From: Hyalangium gracile
Lineage (GTDB): Bacteria > Myxococcota > Myxococcia > Myxococcales > Myxococcaceae
DNA: 64,000 nt
Assembly: GCF_020103725.1 (NCBI RefSeq)
Contig: NZ_JAHXBG010000017.1
Location: 124,001-188,000 of the forward strand
Reading direction: 5' to 3'
How positions within the stretch are numbered: position 1 is the first letter of the stretch; every line of letters begins with the position of its first letter. The notes beneath the pieces were generated by a model. That model was not told the origin of the DNA and did no database searches. It saw nothing but the letters and a program-made list of their open reading frames with translations. Below, in pieces: positions 46,394 through 55,566 of the stretch. Position numbers and translations under genes: made by a program.

Positions 46394-48664
46394 TCATGCG
46401 CTCTTGCGGCCCAGCAGCGAGCCGACAGGGTTGCCCAGCTTCCGGCCGCTCGAGCCCGGCTCGGGCGGCAGCTCGGGCGCGGTGCCCGTCACCAGCGCCT
46501 CGAACCCTTCCGGGTTCTCGGCGAAGCCCTTGGCGAGCTCCAGCGTCGTCTTCCCGGAGCGGACGAGCTCCGCCAGCGACTCGTCCAGGCGGATGGCCCC
46601 CAGGCCCCGGCCCCGCTGCTGCAGCGCGGCCAGGCGGAACAGCTCGTTCTCGCGGATGAGGTGGCTGAGCTTCACCGAGCCCGGGAGCACCTCCGCTCCC
46701 GCCACCAGGCCCATGCCGTTCGTCGTCGGCAGCAGCCGCTGGCTGACGATCAGCCGCAGGTGCGAGGCCAGCGTCAGCCGCACCCGCGTCTGCTCCGTGG
46801 GCGGGAACAGCTCGATCAGCCGCTCCAGGGTCTTCGCCGCCGTCGGCGTGTTCATCGTCCCGAGCACCAGGCGCCCCGTCTCGCTCGCCTCCAGCGCCAG
46901 GCGCACCGTCTCCGCGTCGCGCAGATCGCCCACGACGATGACATCCGCGTCCTCGCGCAGCGCGCCCTTGAGCGCCGTCGCGAAGGAGCGCGTGTTCGTG
47001 CCCACCTCGCGCTGGCTCACCATCCCTCGCTTGCGCGGGTGCACGTGCTCCACCGGATCCTCCACGGTGAGGATGTGGCGCTTCGTCTCGCGGTTGAGGA
47101 TGTCCACCAGCGCCGCCAGCGTGCTCGTCTTCCCGTGGCCGGCGGGGCCCGTGATGAGGATGAGCCCGTGCGGGTGGCGCGTCGCCAGGGCCAGGTCCAG
47201 CGGCAGCCCGAGCGACTCCAGCGAAGGCAGCTCCCGGGACAGCAGGCGGAAGGAGCCCTTGAACCCCGTGCGCTGGCGGCACACGTTCACGCGGAAGCGC
47301 CCGCTCGCCTCGCTCTGGAGCGCGAAGTCGCAGCTCCCATCCCGGTCCAGCACGGCCCGCAGCCGCGCCGGCACCTGGGAGAGCACCATCTGCTCCACCC
47401 GCTTGGGCGGCAGGGGCTCGCCATCCGGCTTCAGCTCGCCAGCGACACGGAAGAGCGCGGGCCGCCCCGAGACGATGTGCAGATCGCTCGCGCCCACGCG
47501 CCGGGCCTCCTCCATCAGCGCGGGCAGATCCCTCCAGAAGTCGGGACGCGTGCGCGGCGGGAGCGACGGGCGGTACGCCACCGGAGGCGTGTGGTCCGGG
47601 GTGGACTCCGGCTCCTCCTCCTGGATGGTGATATCGATCGAGGAGATCTCCGACCGGGGAGGGGGCTGCTCATCGCCAAAGGGCAGCGTGGAGGCCGGCG
47701 GCGCGGGAGGGGAGGCCTGGGCACCGACGGGCGGCGTGGGGACCGGCGGCGGAGGCGGAACCAGGGTGCCGGCCGGAGGCGTGAGGGCCGGCGGCGGAGG
47801 CGGAACCAGGGGCTGGGCGCTGGCCGCGGGCGGGAAGGAGGGCGGAACGGAGGCGTAGACCTGGGTCCCGCCGGGCGGCGTGGGGATCGGCGGCGGAGGA
47901 GGAACGACCGGCAGGGAGCCAGCCGGAGGCGTGATCGCCGCCGCCTGGACGCTCGCGGGAGGCGTGAAGGCTGGCGGAGTGGCCGCCGGCGCCTGTCCGC
48001 TGACCGGAGGCAGGGTGATGAGCGACGCGGACACCGGAGACTGGATGCTGCCCGCGGGCGTGAACACCAGCGGCTCGAGCGTCTGCGGCTGGATCCGGGG
48101 CGTCGCCGCGGCCGGCGGCGGGGGAGGCGCCACGGGGGGCGGAGGCGGTGGGGCCTCGGGCGCCGGAGGCTGGGGCGCGCCCGCCTTGATGACCCGCAGG
48201 CCCGTGACGGACGGCCGCCGGACGGGCGGAATGAGCGGCGCCACCGGAGGCGGGACGATCTCGCTCGGGTTGACGGGGGCCTCGGGAGTCTCGTCGGGGC
48301 TCTGCTCCGCGGGAGGGCTGGCCGCCGCCGCCGGAGCCGGCGTCTCCACCTTGGGAGCGCCGTCGCCCGTGCGCATCACGCGCATGCTCAGGCCATCGCC
48401 GCGACGCACGGCCACGACGGCGAGCGTCGCCACGCCCTCGGCCCGTACCGACCACTTCATCGGCTTCTCGGACACCGACGCCGCGCGCGCCGGCCCCACC
48501 ATCGTCAGCAGCGTCCGGTTCAGCTCCTCGTCCGTCAGCACCGCGCTGTCCACCGGCTCGTAACCGTTGATGCTCTTGATCATCGGGCAGCGGCCCGTCG
48601 TCAGCGCGATCTCGGTGATCGCCGGGTGCGAGAGGTAGCGCAGCAACTCCGCGATGGGCTTCAT
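46394..48664 (-). CDS. PilT-like ATPase with long Pro-rich linker
   Basis: A 756-residue protein. Residues 1-105 look like a degenerate PilT N-terminal domain without ATPase (MKPIAELLRYLSHPAITEIA...). Residues about 107-385 are a Pro/Ala-rich, low-complexity linker with repeated PPPP and TPPAG blocks. Residues about 390-745 form a PilT ATPase: GASDLHIVSGRPALFRV, Walker A GPAGHGKTST (about 506-515), TVEDPVEHVHP, SQREVGTNTRSF, DADVIVVGDLRD. The length is twice that of normal PilT. The following PilT-like gene starts 10 nt after its stop. A strong terminator separates it from the gene upstream. Confidence 0.9.
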   Translation of the reverse strand: MKPIAELLRYLSHPAITEIALTTGRCPMIKSINGYEPVDSAVLTDEELNRTLLTMVGPARAASVSEKPMKWSVRAEGVATLAVVAVRRGDGLSMRVMRTGDGAPKVETPAPAAAASPPAEQSPDETPEAPVNPSEIVPPPVAPLIPPVRRPSVTGLRVIKAGAPQPPAPEAPPPPPPVAPPPPPAAATPRIQPQTLEPLVFTPAGSIQSPVSASLITLPPVSGQAPAATPPAFTPPASVQAAAITPPAGSLPVVPPPPPIPTPPGGTQVYASVPPSFPPAASAQPLVPPPPPALTPPAGTLVPPPPPVPTPPVGAQASPPAPPASTLPFGDEQPPPRSEISSIDITIQEEEPESTPDHTPPVAYRPSLPPRTRPDFWRDLPALMEEARRVGASDLHIVSGRPALFRVAGELKPDGEPLPPKRVEQMVLSQVPARLRAVLDRDGSCDFALQSEASGRFRVNVCRQRTGFKGSFRLLSRELPSLESLGLPLDLALATRHPHGLILITGPAGHGKTSTLAALVDILNRETKRHILTVEDPVEHVHPRKRGMVSQREVGTNTRSFATALKGALREDADVIVVGDLRDAETVRLALEASETGRLVLGTMNTPTAAKTLERLIELFPPTEQTRVRLTLASHLRLIVSQRLLPTTNGMGLVAGAEVLPGSVKLSHLIRENELFRLAALQQRGRGLGAIRLDESLAELVRSGKTTLELAKGFAENPEGFEALVTGTAPELPPEPGSSGRKLGNPVGSLLGRKSA

Positions 48665-48694
48665 ACGGGCGTCAGCATCCGCTGAAAGGTCGGG

Positions 48695-48742
48695 AAAAAC
48701 GAATAAATCGCAGGATACCCCATAGCCCTGCGATTCCTATTC
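48695..48742 (-). terminator. Rho-independent terminator after the helical-repeat gene
   Basis: On the minus strand, the stop of the upstream gene at 48741 is followed by a hairpin: AATCGCAGG (48706-48714) pairs with CCTGCGATT (48727-48735), and GAATA (48701-48705) with TATTC (48738-48742) across a 2-nt bulge; GTTTTTCCC follows directly (48700-48692). Stem plus T-run make this the clearest intrinsic terminator of the window. Confidence 0.8.
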
Positions 48743-49658
48743 ATGCTTGCGGGCCCGACTGGCGCCTGGCGAGGGTGCGCGCTTCTGCTACCTGCGCGGC
48801 GAGCGCACGTGGCAGGTAGTGGCGGCTGGCCTCGATGCGGGTGGCCACGTGCACGGCGCGAGGGCCATCTCCGCGAGCCATCAGCAGCGTGAGCAGACGC
48901 TCCTGGTTGAGCCAGTTGGCGGGGAAGGGCCGGTGGAGCTGTCGCCCCTGCGCCAGGGCCTGGGCCCAGACCGTGTCGAAGGCCTTCGCGTCGCGCGCGG
49001 CGTGGGCCTGCTCCAGCAGGAGCGTCCCGGCCCAGTCCACGTGCAGGCTGTCCTGCCACAGCGCCGGCTTGCGCCAGTCCTGCGCGAGCGCCGCCTCCAG
49101 CAGTGGACGGGCCTCGGCGGTGCGGCCGGCCTGGTGCAGCGCGATGCCCGCATCCGCGCGGTGGATGGGCGCCCGCTCGGGATCATCCCGACGCGCGGCC
49201 AGCAGGAAGAGCTCCGCGGCGCGCTCCGGGTGCGTGGCGCGCAGGCGGCTGGCGGCCTCGAGCAGCTCCTCCAGGGGCACGGCCTCGGCGCGCTCGGGCG
49301 TCATGCGCTCGGCGTTGAGCTCGCGCACCGTCTCCTCGGCCAGCACGCGCTCCACCTCCTCGCGCAGCGGGGCGATGGCGTCCATCGGCAGCCCGGCCTC
49401 GGCGGCCCGGTGCAGCAGCGCCAGCGCCTCCTGGCAGGCGGGCATCAGCTCCGTCACCATCACCTCGCGCGCATCCTGGAAGCGCGCGAAGGCGAGCAGC
49501 ACCAGCAGGCGGGGAGAGGACTCTGGAGGAAGGGCATCGCGCAGCAGGGCCAGCGCGGTGCCGTAGTCTTCCTGCTCCAGCGCGCGGGCCAGCTCCGCGT
49601 CGAGGTTCCCGGGCAGCCCCCAGGGGCCAGCCAGCAGGTGCTCGGCAGAGGTGGTCAT
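48741..49658 (-). CDS. Helical (TPR-like) repeat protein
   Basis: A 305-residue soluble, Ala/Leu-rich protein of paired helices, for example ALALLRDALPPESSPRLLVL, PERAAELFLLAARRDDPERA and ADAGIALHQAGRTAEARPLL, the last fitting a TPR unit. No catalytic motif. Such proteins usually scaffold complexes. It ends at the terminator at 48695-48742, so it is not part of the PilT-like operon. Function unknown. Confidence 0.75.
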   Translation of the reverse strand: MTTSAEHLLAGPWGLPGNLDAELARALEQEDYGTALALLRDALPPESSPRLLVLLAFARFQDAREVMVTELMPACQEALALLHRAAEAGLPMDAIAPLREEVERVLAEETVRELNAERMTPERAEAVPLEELLEAASRLRATHPERAAELFLLAARRDDPERAPIHRADAGIALHQAGRTAEARPLLEAALAQDWRKPALWQDSLHVDWAGTLLLEQAHAARDAKAFDTVWAQALAQGRQLHRPFPANWLNQERLLTLLMARGDGPRAVHVATRIEASRHYLPRALAAQVAEARTLARRQSGPQA

Positions 49659-49751
49659 GGGAGAGAGCCTCGCGGGCGGCCCGTCGGGGCCACCTCGAGC
49701 GAAAGGGCGGGAGGTGGCACGGGGGCCTCCTCCCGCCGGGACGCGAGCCGA

Positions 49752-50288
49752 TTACAGCTCGCGAGACATCAACAGGCGCAGCTTGCCGGACTTCTTCGAC
49801 ACCACCGTGGCCACCGTGGTGAAGCCCGCCTTGCGGTAGAAGCTCACCGCCGGGCCGTTGGCCGGGTCCACGCGCAGCGCAATCGTCTTGCGGTACATGT
49901 CACGCGCCACCTGGATGGCGTAGTTGAGCAGCACCATGCCCAGGCCGCGCTTGCGCAGGTCCGGCCGCACCACGATGTTGCGCATGTACGCCGCGCCCGG
50001 GACCGGGCCGTCGCGCTCCACGGTGATGTAGCCCACCACCTGGTTCTGCAGCTTCGCCACATGCAGGAAGGGCCGCAGCTGGGTGAGCGCCTGGAGGCTC
50101 TCCTCCTGCGTCTCGCCTCGACCCTTCCACGGCTCGGAGCCGGCACGCAGGGCCGCCACCGTACCCATGTCCTCGTCGGTGGGGTTGGACACCTTCACCG
50201 CCGAGTTCAGATCATTGGGCAGGCTGCTCGGATCCAGCACCGGTACTGCGCCGAGTTCCGCGCCTGGGTCCACCTGCTTCATCGTCAT
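49752..50288 (-). CDS. GNAT family N-acetyltransferase
   Basis: A 178-residue GNAT protein: the acetyl-CoA motif A is YMRNIVVRPDLRKRGLGMVL (Arg/Gln-x-x-Gly-x-Gly/Ala-like loop RKRGLG), followed by motif B ALRVDPANGPAVSFYRKAGF. An N-terminal extension of about 40 residues precedes the domain. GGAGGAG stands before ATG 50288. The acceptor substrate is not apparent. Its start diverges from the GTPase gene at 50554. Confidence 0.9.
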   Translation of the reverse strand: MTMKQVDPGAELGAVPVLDPSSLPNDLNSAVKVSNPTDEDMGTVAALRAGSEPWKGRGETQEESLQALTQLRPFLHVAKLQNQVVGYITVERDGPVPGAAYMRNIVVRPDLRKRGLGMVLLNYAIQVARDMYRKTIALRVDPANGPAVSFYRKAGFTTVATVVSKKSGKLRLLMSREL

Positions 50289-50553
50289 CGCCTTGCTCCT
50301 CCGTCCGCTGCGATCCTAACCGTTCGACCGGCTACCGTGCACGAGGTGTTTCCGCGCACATTTCCCCCCAACTGTGTGAGGTGCCGGACCCTGGCAAACT
50401 GCTCACCTGGGCCACTCATTCCAAGCATGCCGTCAGCCGCCACTCGCTACCTCTCCAGGCAGCTTTTCATTGGCGGACACCCTCACTATAAGAAACGAGC
50501 GTCCCAGGCGAGGAGAGTGACGGCCCTGCTCTCCGCCTGCTCGAACTCCGCCC

Positions 50554-51267
50554 TTGCAACTCAACCACGCCCAGCGCGAGCTCACGCTCAAGATCGTCTA
50601 CTACGGCCCCGGCCTCAGTGGGAAGACGACCAACCTGCGCCACCTGTATGCCCGCACGAGGCCCGAGGTGCGAGGCCGCCTGCTGTCCGTGGAGACCCGA
50701 GACGACCGGACGCTCTTCTTCGACGTTCTGCCAGTCTTCTTCTCCTCGGAGAAGGGTTACAACGTGAAGGTGAAGATCCTCACGGTGCCAGGGCAGGTGA
50801 TCCACGTCGCGACGCGACGCATCGTCCTGCGCTCGGCCGACGCGGTGGCCTTCATCGCCGACAGCCGCCGCAGCGCCACCCCGGAGAACAACCGCTACTG
50901 GCACTCCCTGCGCGAGGACATGCGCGAGAACGGGCTGGATCCGGACCGGGTGCCGGTGGTCATCCAGTTCAACAAGAGGGATCTGCCCGACACGCGCACG
51001 GAGGAGGAGCTGGACCTGGTGCGCCGCCGCGGCCGGGAGCCCGTGGTGGGGGCCGTGGCCCTGCGGGGCGAGGGCGTGTGCGAGACGTTTCACGCGCTCA
51101 TGCAGGCGGCCTGGCAGCGGCTCGACGCGGACGCGAACCTGACGCGCAACATCGGGTTGAGCGAGGAGGAGTTCCTCGGTCGGATCTTCAGCCACTTGGA
51201 CCTGGGGGGTACTACGCTGGCAGGGCGTTACCAGGCCGAGGGTGTCTCGGGAGGAGGTGCGGCATGA
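50554..51267 (+). CDS. MglA-like small GTPase
   Basis: A 237-residue GTPase closely resembling MglA of Myxococcus, the polarity switch of gliding: G1 YYGPGLSGKTTNLRHLY, TRDDRTLFFDVLPVF (switch region), G3 LTVPGQVIHVATRR, VAFIADSRR, G4 QFNKRDLPD. MglA has about 195 residues; this one has an extra C-terminal extension (about 200-237, SEEEFLGRIFSHLDLGG...). No mglB gene is adjacent. TTG start 50554; the stop overlaps the next kinase start by ATGA, so GTPase and kinase are made together and may act in one pathway (inference). Confidence 0.92.
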   Translation: MQLNHAQRELTLKIVYYGPGLSGKTTNLRHLYARTRPEVRGRLLSVETRDDRTLFFDVLPVFFSSEKGYNVKVKILTVPGQVIHVATRRIVLRSADAVAFIADSRRSATPENNRYWHSLREDMRENGLDPDRVPVVIQFNKRDLPDTRTEEELDLVRRRGREPVVGAVALRGEGVCETFHALMQAAWQRLDADANLTRNIGLSEEEFLGRIFSHLDLGGTTLAGRYQAEGVSGGGAA

Positions 51268-52664
51268 AGGGAGAGCAGCAGTACACGTCGTGGGGTGAGC
51301 CCGCCACCCCGCGTCCGGACTCCCTCATCCTGCGCGAGCCGCCCCTGGCCGAGCTGCTGGACCGCCCCTCCTTCTCGGAGGTGGTGCGGGGCTTCGTCGA
51401 GCTGCACGGCGTGGGCGCCCAGGTGCTGGACGTGAAGGGCGCCCGGGTGGCCGGGGCCGAGGGGCGGGGTGGGGCGTTCTGCTCGCACGTCATGTCGGGC
51501 GAGGGCGGCGAGCAGTGCGCCGCCCGGGTGGCGCTCGGGGGAGGTGCGGCCCTGTCCGTGCTCCCCTGCCCGCAGGGCTCGCGCTACCTGGTCATGCCCG
51601 TTCGCTGGGAGGGCTCCGAGCTCGGGCGCGTGCTCTTCGGCCCTCTCTCGGAGACGGAGCAGGCGGCCCTGCCCAAGGAGCGGGTGGATCTGGAGAAGGC
51701 GCGCGGCCTGGAGTCCCCGCTGGCGCGCGCCGCGGCGTTCTTCTCCCGCATGCTCGAGGGGCTGATGGTGTCCGGGCACCGCACCTGGCTGGCCAGCCGC
51801 ATCCAGCAGGAGTCGGCCGGGGAGATCGGCCGGGAGCTGCAGGCCCGGGACGAGCGGATGGCGGCGCTCGACAAGCGCCTGCGCGAGGTGGACCGGCTCC
51901 AGTCCAGCTTCCTGGGCACGGTGAGCCACGAGCTGCGCACCCCGCTGGCCTCCATCATCGCCTACTCGGAGTTGCTGTCCGAGGGCCTCACCGGGCCGCT
52001 CAACCCGGAGCAGATCCAGTGCGTGCAGTCCATCACCGAGATGGGCCGCACGCTGTTGGACCTGATCACCTCCATCCTGGACATCAGCCAGCTCGAGGCG
52101 GGCAAGCTGCGGCTGGCCTTCGCGCCGGTGGACGCCGCCGAGGTGGTGGTGGGCGCCGTATCGAGCGTCACGCCCCAGGCCAAGCGCAAGGGGCTCAACC
52201 TGGACGTGCGCTTCCCGGAGTTCCGGCAGCCGCGCGTGCTGGCGGACAAGGGGCGCCTGCAGCAGGTGCTGGTGAACCTGTTGGCCAACGCGGTGAAGTT
52301 CACCTCGCAGGGCGGGGTGCGCATCCGCCTCTCCGAGGTGGGGCCCCAGCCGGAGCTGGGCGATGCGCCCGGCTACCGCATCGCCGTCGAGGACACCGGC
52401 GTGGGCATCCGCGAGGATCACTTCGAGCGCATCTTCCAGAGCTTCTACCAGGTGGATGGCAGCTCCACCCGCGAGTTCGGCGGCGTGGGGCTGGGGCTGT
52501 CCATCGTCAAGCGCTTCACCGAGGGCCACGGCGGCAAGGTGACGGTGCAGAGCGTGCCCGGCGAGGGCTCCTGCTTCACCGTGGTGCTGCCCGCGCGGCC
52601 GCCGCAGACAGGGGAGGGCGCGGTGCTCGTCGTGCCGCCGCTGCCCGAGCCGGATCGCTTCTGA
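51264..52664 (+). CDS. Soluble sensor histidine kinase coupled to the GTPase
   Basis: A 466-residue kinase: N-terminal sensor (about 30-165) with PocR-like traits (SFSEVVRGFVELHGVGAQVLD, FCSHVMSGEGGEQCAARVA with paired Cys, and VMPVRWEGSELGRVLFG); coiled coil (about 185-215); HisKA with His222 in [12 protein letters not shown]; HATPase_c with LLANAVKFTS, DTGVGI and GVGLGLSIV (about 325-445). PocR domains may sense small organic ligands. No membrane segments. Starts in the stop codon of the GTPase gene. No receiver or cognate regulator next to it. Confidence 0.9.
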   Translation: MKGEQQYTSWGEPATPRPDSLILREPPLAELLDRPSFSEVVRGFVELHGVGAQVLDVKGARVAGAEGRGGAFCSHVMSGEGGEQCAARVALGGGAALSVLPCPQGSRYLVMPVRWEGSELGRVLFGPLSETEQAALPKERVDLEKARGLESPLARAAAFFSRMLEGLMVSGHRTWLASRIQQESAGEIGRELQARDERMAALDKRLREVDRLQSSFLGTVSHELRTPLASIIAYSELLSEGLTGPLNPEQIQCVQSITEMGRTLLDLITSILDISQLEAGKLRLAFAPVDAAEVVVGAVSSVTPQAKRKGLNLDVRFPEFRQPRVLADKGRLQQVLVNLLANAVKFTSQGGVRIRLSEVGPQPELGDAPGYRIAVEDTGVGIREDHFERIFQSFYQVDGSSTREFGGVGLGLSIVKRFTEGHGGKVTVQSVPGEGSCFTVVLPARPPQTGEGAVLVVPPLPEPDRF

Positions 52665-52677
52665 GCCCGAGCCCCCC

Positions 52678-53622
52678 GTGCGCGGCGAGTTCTCCCTCAT
52701 CGAGCGCTTCCTCGGGGCCTTCCCCCGAGCGCGCGTGCCCGTGGGCCCGGGGGATGACTGCGCGGTGCTCGCGCCCTCGCGCGGCGCGCTGTGCGTCACC
52801 ACGGACGCGGTGGTGGAGGACGTGCACTTCACCCGCGCGCACTTCTCTCCCGAGGACATCGGCCACAAGGCGCTCGCGGTGAACCTGTCGGACCTGGCCG
52901 CCATGGGCGCCACGCCGCGCTGGTTCCTGTGCGCCATCGCCCTGCCCCGGGGCTTTCCGGAGCGCGAGCTGCTCGGGGTGGCGCGGGGCATGAGCGCGCT
53001 GGCCCGCGCGCACCGCATCGCCCTGGTGGGAGGCAACTTCACCTCCGCCCGCGAGCTGTCCCTCACCCTCACCGCCGCCGGAGAGCTCCGGGGAGCGCCC
53101 ATCACCCGGCACGGCGGACGGCCCGGACACCTCCTTTATATGTCCGGGACGCTGGGCGAGGCGCGGCTGGGGCTGATCCACCTCCAGGCCGGAAGACGCC
53201 GCGGCCCCGCCATCCTCCGCCAGCGACGCCCGCAGCCTCGGGTGGCGCTGGGGCGCCTGGCCGCCCGCTTCGCCTCCGCCGGCATGGACATCTCCGACGG
53301 GCTGGCCCAGGACCTCGGCCACCTGTGCGAGGCGTCGGGTGTAGGAGCAGAGGTGGAGCTTGCCCACCTGCCCATGTCACGCTCGGTGCGGGTGGAGCTG
53401 GGCCCCGAGGGCGCGCTCGCCGGAGGCGAGGACTACGAGCTGCTGCTGGCCATCCCTCCAGAGCGCGCGGGAGCTTTCGAGCGGGCGTGCGCCCGAGCCG
53501 GAGAGCGGGTGACACGCATCGGCCGGCTGACCCGAGAAAGACGCAGGGTGGTGAAAGATTCCAGCGGACGGCTGATCCCTCCTCCAGCAGGCTTCGATCA
53601 CTTCCGGTCGTCTGGCCGGTAG
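52678..53622 (+). CDS. thiL: Thiamine-monophosphate kinase
   Basis: A 314-residue ThiL, which phosphorylates thiamine monophosphate to the pyrophosphate with ATP, the last step of thiamine cofactor synthesis. Motifs: VGPGDDCAVL (Mg/ATP), CVTTDAVVEDVHF, HKALAVNLSDLAAMGATP, VGGNFTSA, MDISDGLAQDLGHL and GGEDYELLLAIP. GTG start 52678, 13 nt after the kinase stop. It is placed between two signalling sets with no thiamine genes nearby. Confidence 0.94.
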   Translation: MRGEFSLIERFLGAFPRARVPVGPGDDCAVLAPSRGALCVTTDAVVEDVHFTRAHFSPEDIGHKALAVNLSDLAAMGATPRWFLCAIALPRGFPERELLGVARGMSALARAHRIALVGGNFTSARELSLTLTAAGELRGAPITRHGGRPGHLLYMSGTLGEARLGLIHLQAGRRRGPAILRQRRPQPRVALGRLAARFASAGMDISDGLAQDLGHLCEASGVGAEVELAHLPMSRSVRVELGPEGALAGGEDYELLLAIPPERAGAFERACARAGERVTRIGRLTRERRRVVKDSSGRLIPPPAGFDHFRSSGR

Positions 53623-53691
53623 ATTGACCCTGTCGGACGGCAAGGCTAAACCCGTACACGCTCCCGCCGTCCTTCTGGATCCGCCCTACCC

Positions 53692-55050
53692 GTGCGCCGC
53701 CCCCTTCGCGACGAACTCTCTCCAGGTCTCTCCCCCCGCCGCGAGCCCCTGCAGCGGCTCCTCCGCTCCGTGGAGGCGGCCGATGGGAGCGAGCGGATCG
53801 TCTCGTTGCACCGGAAGATCCTCACCGGGTACGTGCTGCTCGGCGCGGCGCTGGTGTTCGCCATGGCGGTGCTCCAGCGCTTCGAGCTGGGCCTGCGCTG
53901 GCAGGTGCCCATCGGCTTCTTCCTGACCATCGTGGCCGCCCTCACGCTGCCCCGGCTGCTGGCGCGGGTGAACCGCGTGCGCGTGCTGTCGCGCTCCGCC
54001 TTCGAGATCTCCCAGGGCGACCTGTCCAAGCCCGTCGAGGCGGACCCCTCCAACCCGCGCGACGAGATCGACGAGCTGACCAGCGCCATCGGCAAGATGC
54101 AGGAGAACCTGCGCGAGCTGGTGGGCAAGATCCAGGACACCGCCAAGAGCGTGGCGGACACCGCCATCGAGGTGCAGCGCTCGGCCGAGAACGTGAACGG
54201 CTCCACCGAGGAGGTGGGCTCGTCCATGGAGAAGATCGCCGGCGGCGCCGAGGCCCAGACGATGCTGGTGAGCAAGGCCTCCACCGTCATCACCTCCATG
54301 GCCGGCTCCATCCAGCGCACGGCGGCCAGCGCCGATGACGCGGCCCGCACCGCCCTGCAGACGACGCAGGCCGCCGAGGACGGCAGCAAGGCGGCGCGCG
54401 AGGCCGGCGACAAGGTGAAGAAGGTGTTCAGCCGCATCGAGGCGGCCAGCCAGCAGGTGTTCGCCTTCGGCGAGAAGACGCAGGAGATCTCCAAGATCGT
54501 CGACGCCATCACCCAGGTGGCGCAGCAGACCAACCTCCTGGCGCTCAACGCCACCATCGAGGCGGCGCGCGCCGGTGAGTATGGCCGCGGCTTCGCGGTG
54601 GTGGCCGACGAGGTGCGCAAGCTGGCCGAGAGCGCTGGCCGCTCCGCCGAGCAGATCTCCAAGCTGGCCCGGGACATCTCCGGCCAGTCCACCTCCGTGG
54701 TGTCCGCCATGAAGGAGGGCATCGAGGAGCTGTCCGAGGGCCGCGAGGACCTCTCCAACATCCTGCGCTCCATGGGCGCCATCACCGACACCGTGCGCAA
54801 GAGCGCCGAGCGGGTGCACCTCATCTCCGAGAGCGCCCGCGAGCAGCTCGAGGGCAGCAAGGAGATGGTGAAGGCCATCGAGGAGATCTCCCTGGTGGCG
54901 CGCAACAACTCCTCCTCCACGGAGGCCATCCAGACGGTCATCCAGGAGCAGACCAGCGCCGTGTCACGCATGACGTCGCTGGCCAATGAGCTGACCAACA
55001 CCTCCGTCGAGCTGCAGAGCGTGGTCCGCAGCTTCCGGCTCGACCGGTGA
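53692..55050 (+). CDS. Membrane methyl-accepting chemotaxis protein without a periplasmic sensor
   Basis: A 452-residue MCP: cytoplasmic N-terminus of about 40 residues; two membrane helices (about 43-62 and 71-91) with only a short loop between; HAMP (about 92-145); signalling domain (about 180-450) with the hairpin tip [21 protein letters not shown], continuing [18 protein letters not shown], and adaptation-helix pattern at both ends. Without a periplasmic domain the signal must come from the cytoplasm, the membrane or partner proteins. GTG start. First gene of the chemosensory cluster. Confidence 0.93.
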   Translation: MRRPLRDELSPGLSPRREPLQRLLRSVEAADGSERIVSLHRKILTGYVLLGAALVFAMAVLQRFELGLRWQVPIGFFLTIVAALTLPRLLARVNRVRVLSRSAFEISQGDLSKPVEADPSNPRDEIDELTSAIGKMQENLRELVGKIQDTAKSVADTAIEVQRSAENVNGSTEEVGSSMEKIAGGAEAQTMLVSKASTVITSMAGSIQRTAASADDAARTALQTTQAAEDGSKAAREAGDKVKKVFSRIEAASQQVFAFGEKTQEISKIVDAITQVAQQTNLLALNATIEAARAGEYGRGFAVVADEVRKLAESAGRSAEQISKLARDISGQSTSVVSAMKEGIEELSEGREDLSNILRSMGAITDTVRKSAERVHLISESAREQLEGSKEMVKAIEEISLVARNNSSSTEAIQTVIQEQTSAVSRMTSLANELTNTSVELQSVVRSFRLDR

Positions 55051-55071
55051 GCCACTCGCCCTGGAGGAACC

Positions 55072-55494
55072 GTGCGGCACGTCATCTTCCGGGTGGAGAA
55101 GGAGCGCTACGGGCTGCCCCTCTCGTCGGTCCGCGAGGTGGTGGTACCCCCCGAGCGCTTCACCCGGGTGCCGCGCGCCCCCGCCGCCATCTCCGGGGTG
55201 ATGAACCTGCGCGGCCGCGTCGTCACGGTGGTGGAGATGCGGCAGTTGCTGGGATTGCCTGGACAGTCGCCCCCCTCGCGCGTTCTGTTGCTGGACCGGG
55301 GACGTCGGGATTTGGGATTCTTGGTCACGGACGTGGATGGAATCGAAGCACTGGAGCGGGTGAGCACGGCGGCGCCAGGAAAGGCCGTACTGGCGGTCCG
55401 GGGAGTGGCCAGGCTGAAAGGCCTGGGGGTGACCGTGCTGGATCCCGAAGGGCTGGATGCGGCGGTGGTGGCATTGTTCACCCCGCAGAAGTGA
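55072..55494 (+). CDS. cheW: CheW-like coupling protein
   Basis: A 140-residue single CheW domain: [39 protein letters not shown] and [20 protein letters not shown]. CheW links the MCP to CheA. GGAGG precedes GTG 55072, 21 nt after the MCP stop. Confidence 0.92.
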   Translation: MRHVIFRVEKERYGLPLSSVREVVVPPERFTRVPRAPAAISGVMNLRGRVVTVVEMRQLLGLPGQSPPSRVLLLDRGRRDLGFLVTDVDGIEALERVSTAAPGKAVLAVRGVARLKGLGVTVLDPEGLDAAVVALFTPQK

Positions 55495-55566
55495 GTAGCC
55501 CTTCAAAATGCGCGGGTGCTAGGCTCCGCGCTCCTCTCGAGGCCTTACGCGGAGGCGACGCTTCAC

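Noticed and set aside
46310-48685. Long plus-strand frames opposite the PilT-like gene
   Set aside because: Low-complexity Arg/Gly shadow of the Pro-rich linker and ATPase on the minus strand.
50289-50553. Sigma-54-like GG/GC elements before the GTPase gene
   Set aside because: TGGCAAACTGCTCACC does not keep the required spacing and TTGCW half; too weak to call.
48747-51260. Plus-strand frame continuous with the kinase at 51264 that would give a 1300-residue protein
   Set aside because: It runs through the antisense of the helical-repeat and GNAT genes and out of frame through the GTPase gene; the true kinase start is the ATG overlapping the GTPase stop.
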